Origin: UBA910 sp964369145
Lineage (GTDB): Bacteria > Patescibacteriota > Minisyncoccia > Phycocordibacterales > DATDWN01
Direction: 5' to 3'
NCBI GenBank assembly: GCA_964369145.1
Contig: CAYJEE010000010.1
Span: forward strand, 1 to 28,428
DNA length: 28,428 nt
Made by a program: the position numbers and the translations under genes
In this document: positions 26,449 to 28,428 of the stretch, in pieces
Layout: the number at the start of each line of letters is the position of its first letter
Position numbering within the stretch: the first letter of the stretch is position 1
Notes under the pieces: generated by a model
What the model was told of the DNA's origin: nothing
Databases searched by the model: none
The model's input: the letters and a program-made list of their open reading frames with translations, nothing else

Positions 26449-26571
26449 GGATGTTCAGATTTGAGGCAAGGTCGCGCAAAAAATACAAAAAAGAATCGGA
26501 GGCGTACTTACTGGTACGGTGAGAATATTTTTTGTGCTTTTTGCGATGAGATTGTCCAAATGTGGACATCC
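26449..26571 (-). repeat. Structured long-hairpin repeat, copy B (complete)
   Basis: A 123-nt imperfect hairpin. The outer arm begins GGATGTTCAGATTTG (26449 on) and pairs with the sequence ending at 26571 (CCAAATGTGGACATCC). Next CGCAAAAA and ACAAAAAA blocks (26475-26493) pair with 26527-26545, with 2x2 internal loops. The centre is CGTAC-ttactg-GTACG (26503-26518). The reverse complement of 26450-26475 matches copy A at 64-89 almost base for base. It sits 11 bp beyond the stop of the minus-strand exonuclease gene, that is, at the 3' end of the hisS operon. Confidence 0.78.
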
Positions 26572-26582
26572 CGTTATTAGTA

Positions 26583-27164
26583 TCAGAACAGTGACTGAGT
26601 TTTTATCTCCTCCACTGGCTCCCAGTGTTTTGTATCGAGTTTTATTTCTTTATTAAACGGTCCTTCCTTGAATAATAGTTTTTTGTTTTTGAGTGCAAAC
26701 TCATACACATCTTTAGTGATTTTCACATCATCCAGACAGTATTTTTTTATCTTCTCTATTTCTCCTGTGCGCCACCACGCCACAGCCTCCAGTCCGTTTC
26801 CACTTTTATGTACTCCAAAGGTTCCTTCGGCAACTTGGTCGAGCTTCATTCTTCGTCCGTATGCATTGCGGATTTCTTTCAAAATATCCAAACTCTTGAT
26901 CGTACCGAGATCTCCACGACCTTCTTTTTTAAAATATTTGTTTAACAGTGGAATATCAAAATGATCCCCATTGTAGGTAATCATCTGATCCGCTTTTTCA
27001 AAGAGAGGCCACATGAGTGGGAACTCTTCTTGAGTGTATGAGGTGTACTGACCGGTCTCATAATCATAGACACCGACAATGGAAATATCCAAATCCGCCG
27101 GATTTTGCGAACCGACGTCACTAAAAATATTTCTAGTTTCAATGTCGAACACAATCTTACGCAT
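26583..27164 (-). CDS. DEDDy-type 3'-5' exonuclease / RNase H-like protein
   Basis: A 193-residue single-domain protein with all four acidic residues of the DnaQ/PolB-like exonuclease superfamily. Exo I is VFDIETR (Asp7, Glu9), Exo II is ITYNGDHFDIPLL (Asp67 or Asp70, about 62-74) and Exo III is KYCLDDVKIT (Tyr142 with Asp145/146, the DEDDy form). It resembles stand-alone predicted 3'-5' exonucleases and YprB-like ribonuclease-H domains. Its substrate (DNA proofreading or RNA trimming) is unknown. The start overlaps the end of hisS by 8 nt, so translation should be coupled. Confidence 0.88.
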   Translation of the reverse strand: MRKIVFDIETRNIFSDVGSQNPADLDISIVGVYDYETGQYTSYTQEEFPLMWPLFEKADQMITYNGDHFDIPLLNKYFKKEGRGDLGTIKSLDILKEIRNAYGRRMKLDQVAEGTFGVHKSGNGLEAVAWWRTGEIEKIKKYCLDDVKITKDVYEFALKNKKLLFKEGPFNKEIKLDTKHWEPVEEIKTQSLF

Positions 27165-28428
27165 GAGTCTTAAGTAGGGAAATGATTTCTTCTGTTTTTA
27201 ATTTCTGTTCCTCTCCAGTCGTGAGATTCTTCACACTGTAGATTCCACTTTTTACTTCATCTTCACCGATGATTACTACAAAAGGAATACTTTGTTTTGA
27301 GGCATATTTGAGCTGATCACCGATTTTTTTCCCGGAGATATCGATAGATGTGTTGATATGTGCAGTACGAAGTGTGTCGGCTAGGGTGTGTGCTGTAGGG
27401 TATTCTTGGGTACTGAGCGTACAGATGTGGACATGAGCAGAAGATGTGTAGGTAGGAAGCAGATTGTGAACATCGAGAAAATCTTTTGCAGTGACGTCTC
27501 CCATGCCGAAACCAACAGCGGGGATTTTTCGAGCACCGAAAATATCGAGAAGGTCGTCGTATCGTCCGCCACCAAAAAGAGACCGGTTGTTTTCTGGGTG
27601 TGTATCGAAAAGTTCAAATACAATACCAGTATAATAGTCAAAACCGCGCATGAGTGTAGGAGAAAATTCAACGTTGGTGATGTTGCGTGCTGCGAGCTGT
27701 TCGATGAGCTCTACTACCTCTTGAGCAGCAGTATTTTCTGGCCCAAGAAACGCAAGGAAGCGTTCGTTTGAAGAAAGGACATCATGAAGCTCTGTGGCTT
27801 TTTTGGGAGTGATAACTTCGCCAAGTGTGTGGAGAAATACTTCTGATGAGAGTTTATTTTTCTTATCAAGAAGTTTACTTGTCTTGTAAGACTCTTCTTC
27901 ATTGAGCTCAAATTTCTGATAAAGCGCGTTGATGAGTTTGCGATTGTTGATACGCACGGTAAACATATCATCAGATGCGCCGAAATCTTTTAGTACCTGA
28001 TGTGCAACAGAAATCACTTCAGCATCCGCTTCATTTGATTCGACGCCGAAAAGGTCGATGTTGAGCTGCCAGTGTTCTCGGAGACGCCCTCGTTGAGGTT
28101 TTTCGTATCGGAAGAGGTTGGGGATTGAGTACCATCGCAAAGGGAAAGTGAGTTCTTTTTCACGAGCGGCGATCATGCGGGCAATGGTAGGGGTCATTTC
28201 TGGACGTAGCGTGACTTCGCGGTCACCACGGTCAGTAAATGTGTAGGTCTGTTCGTTTACGATCTCTTCACCAGATTTTGCTTTGTAGAGTTCTGCGGAC
28301 TCGAGTACTGATGCATCGTATTCAAGGTAACCAAAACGCTCGACAGTGTGTCGGATTTTCTTGAATATATAGTTTTGAATAAATTTGTCTTCTGGATAAA
28401 AATCGCGAACGCCTTTGTAGCTTTCTGT
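27157..28428 (-). CDS. hisS: Histidyl-tRNA synthetase (N-terminus beyond the window)
   Basis: The frame stays open to the window edge, so about 423 residues are visible and only a short N-terminal piece is missing. Class II motif 1 (KGVRDFYPEDKFIQNYIF), motif 2 (TLRPEMTPTIARM, then the NLFRYEKPQRGRLREHWQLNIDLFG block), the histidine-specific LMRGFDYYTGIVFE, and GGGRYDDL with AVGFGMGD are all present. The C-terminal ~90 residues form the anticodon-binding domain (VHICTLSTQEY...SGKKIGDQLKYASKQSIPFVVIIGEDE). It charges tRNA-His and is followed, with overlap, by the exonuclease gene. Beginning the gene at the internal Met (28197) would cut off motif 1 and is wrong. Confidence 0.97.
   Translation of the reverse strand, partial: TESYKGVRDFYPEDKFIQNYIFKKIRHTVERFGYLEYDASVLESAELYKAKSGEEIVNEQTYTFTDRGDREVTLRPEMTPTIARMIAAREKELTFPLRWYSIPNLFRYEKPQRGRLREHWQLNIDLFGVESNEADAEVISVAHQVLKDFGASDDMFTVRINNRKLINALYQKFELNEEESYKTSKLLDKKNKLSSEVFLHTLGEVITPKKATELHDVLSSNERFLAFLGPENTAAQEVVELIEQLAARNITNVEFSPTLMRGFDYYTGIVFELFDTHPENNRSLFGGGRYDDLLDIFGARKIPAVGFGMGDVTAKDFLDVHNLLPTYTSSAHVHICTLSTQEYPTAHTLADTLRTAHINTSIDISGKKIGDQLKYASKQSIPFVVIIGEDEVKSGIYSVKNLTTGEEQKLKTEEIISLLKTHA

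Noticed and set aside
27157..28197. hisS as a 346-residue gene starting at the internal Met
   Set aside because: Upstream in-frame sequence to the window edge encodes class II motif 1 and the start of the LRPEMTP block, so the gene is longer and cut by the window.

Overview
The window most likely comes from a Patescibacteria/CPR-type bacterium of the Parcubacteria group. The evidence is compact versions of universal proteins (RpoB of about 1065 residues, TrmD of 218), core genes with almost no Shine-Dalgarno (SD) sequences, frequent CGA arginine codons even in rpoB and rpoC, and small Parcubacteria-style genes such as a PIF1-type helicase and an 85-residue MGMT domain. This placement is inference from gene content and style; no rRNA or tRNA gene was seen. 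Base composition is moderately AT-rich. There are three 100-N scaffold gaps, and two of them are flanked by identical 55-bp copies, so they look like assembly artefacts.

Layout. 1-2,310: end of a structured repeat, a small membrane protein (-), trmD (+), a small unknown gene (-) and a metallo-beta-lactamase-fold hydrolase (+). 2,318-2,640: a run of hairpins and gap 1. 2,647-4,701: a small unknown gene (-) and a PIF1-like helicase (+). 4,716-4,923: a strongly structured candidate RNA. 4,959-6,361: MGMT domain, a possible leader peptide, a DUF1761 membrane protein and an EVE-domain protein. 6,470-7,689: one unknown gene and two related tiny HicB-like genes, each followed by a hairpin. 7,987-18,259: rpoB with a structured leader, rpoC, dnaG and rpoD, i.e. 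transcription and replication-initiation machinery. 18,262-18,382: a second copy of the structured repeat. 18,480-20,065: a DinD-like Bro-N gene under a textbook SOS box, then two small unknown genes. 20,204-23,661: a UvrD-type helicase fused to a PD-(D/E)XK nuclease. 23,693-24,630: a small exported or anchored protein and a GC-rich structured region. 24,698-26,268: divergent dsbA-like thiol oxidoreductase and uppP. After gap 3 come a third repeat copy and an overlapping hisS/DEDD-exonuclease pair (-), with hisS running off the window.

Two gene styles are interleaved. Core-type genes (trmD, the MBL hydrolase, PIF1, dinD-like, uvrD, uppP) have a -10 box ending only 6-8 nt before the ATG and no SD, which predicts leaderless mRNAs. 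Small unknown genes instead have TTGACA-type promoters or clear SDs, strong hairpin terminators and, where I looked, different arginine codon use. The most interesting non-coding items are a dispersed ~121-nt long-hairpin family (three copies, conserved CGTAC/GTACG centre, changing but still paired arms), the 208-nt RNA at 4,716-4,923 closed by a perfect 15-bp stem, and the GC-rich structured locus at 24,200-24,630.
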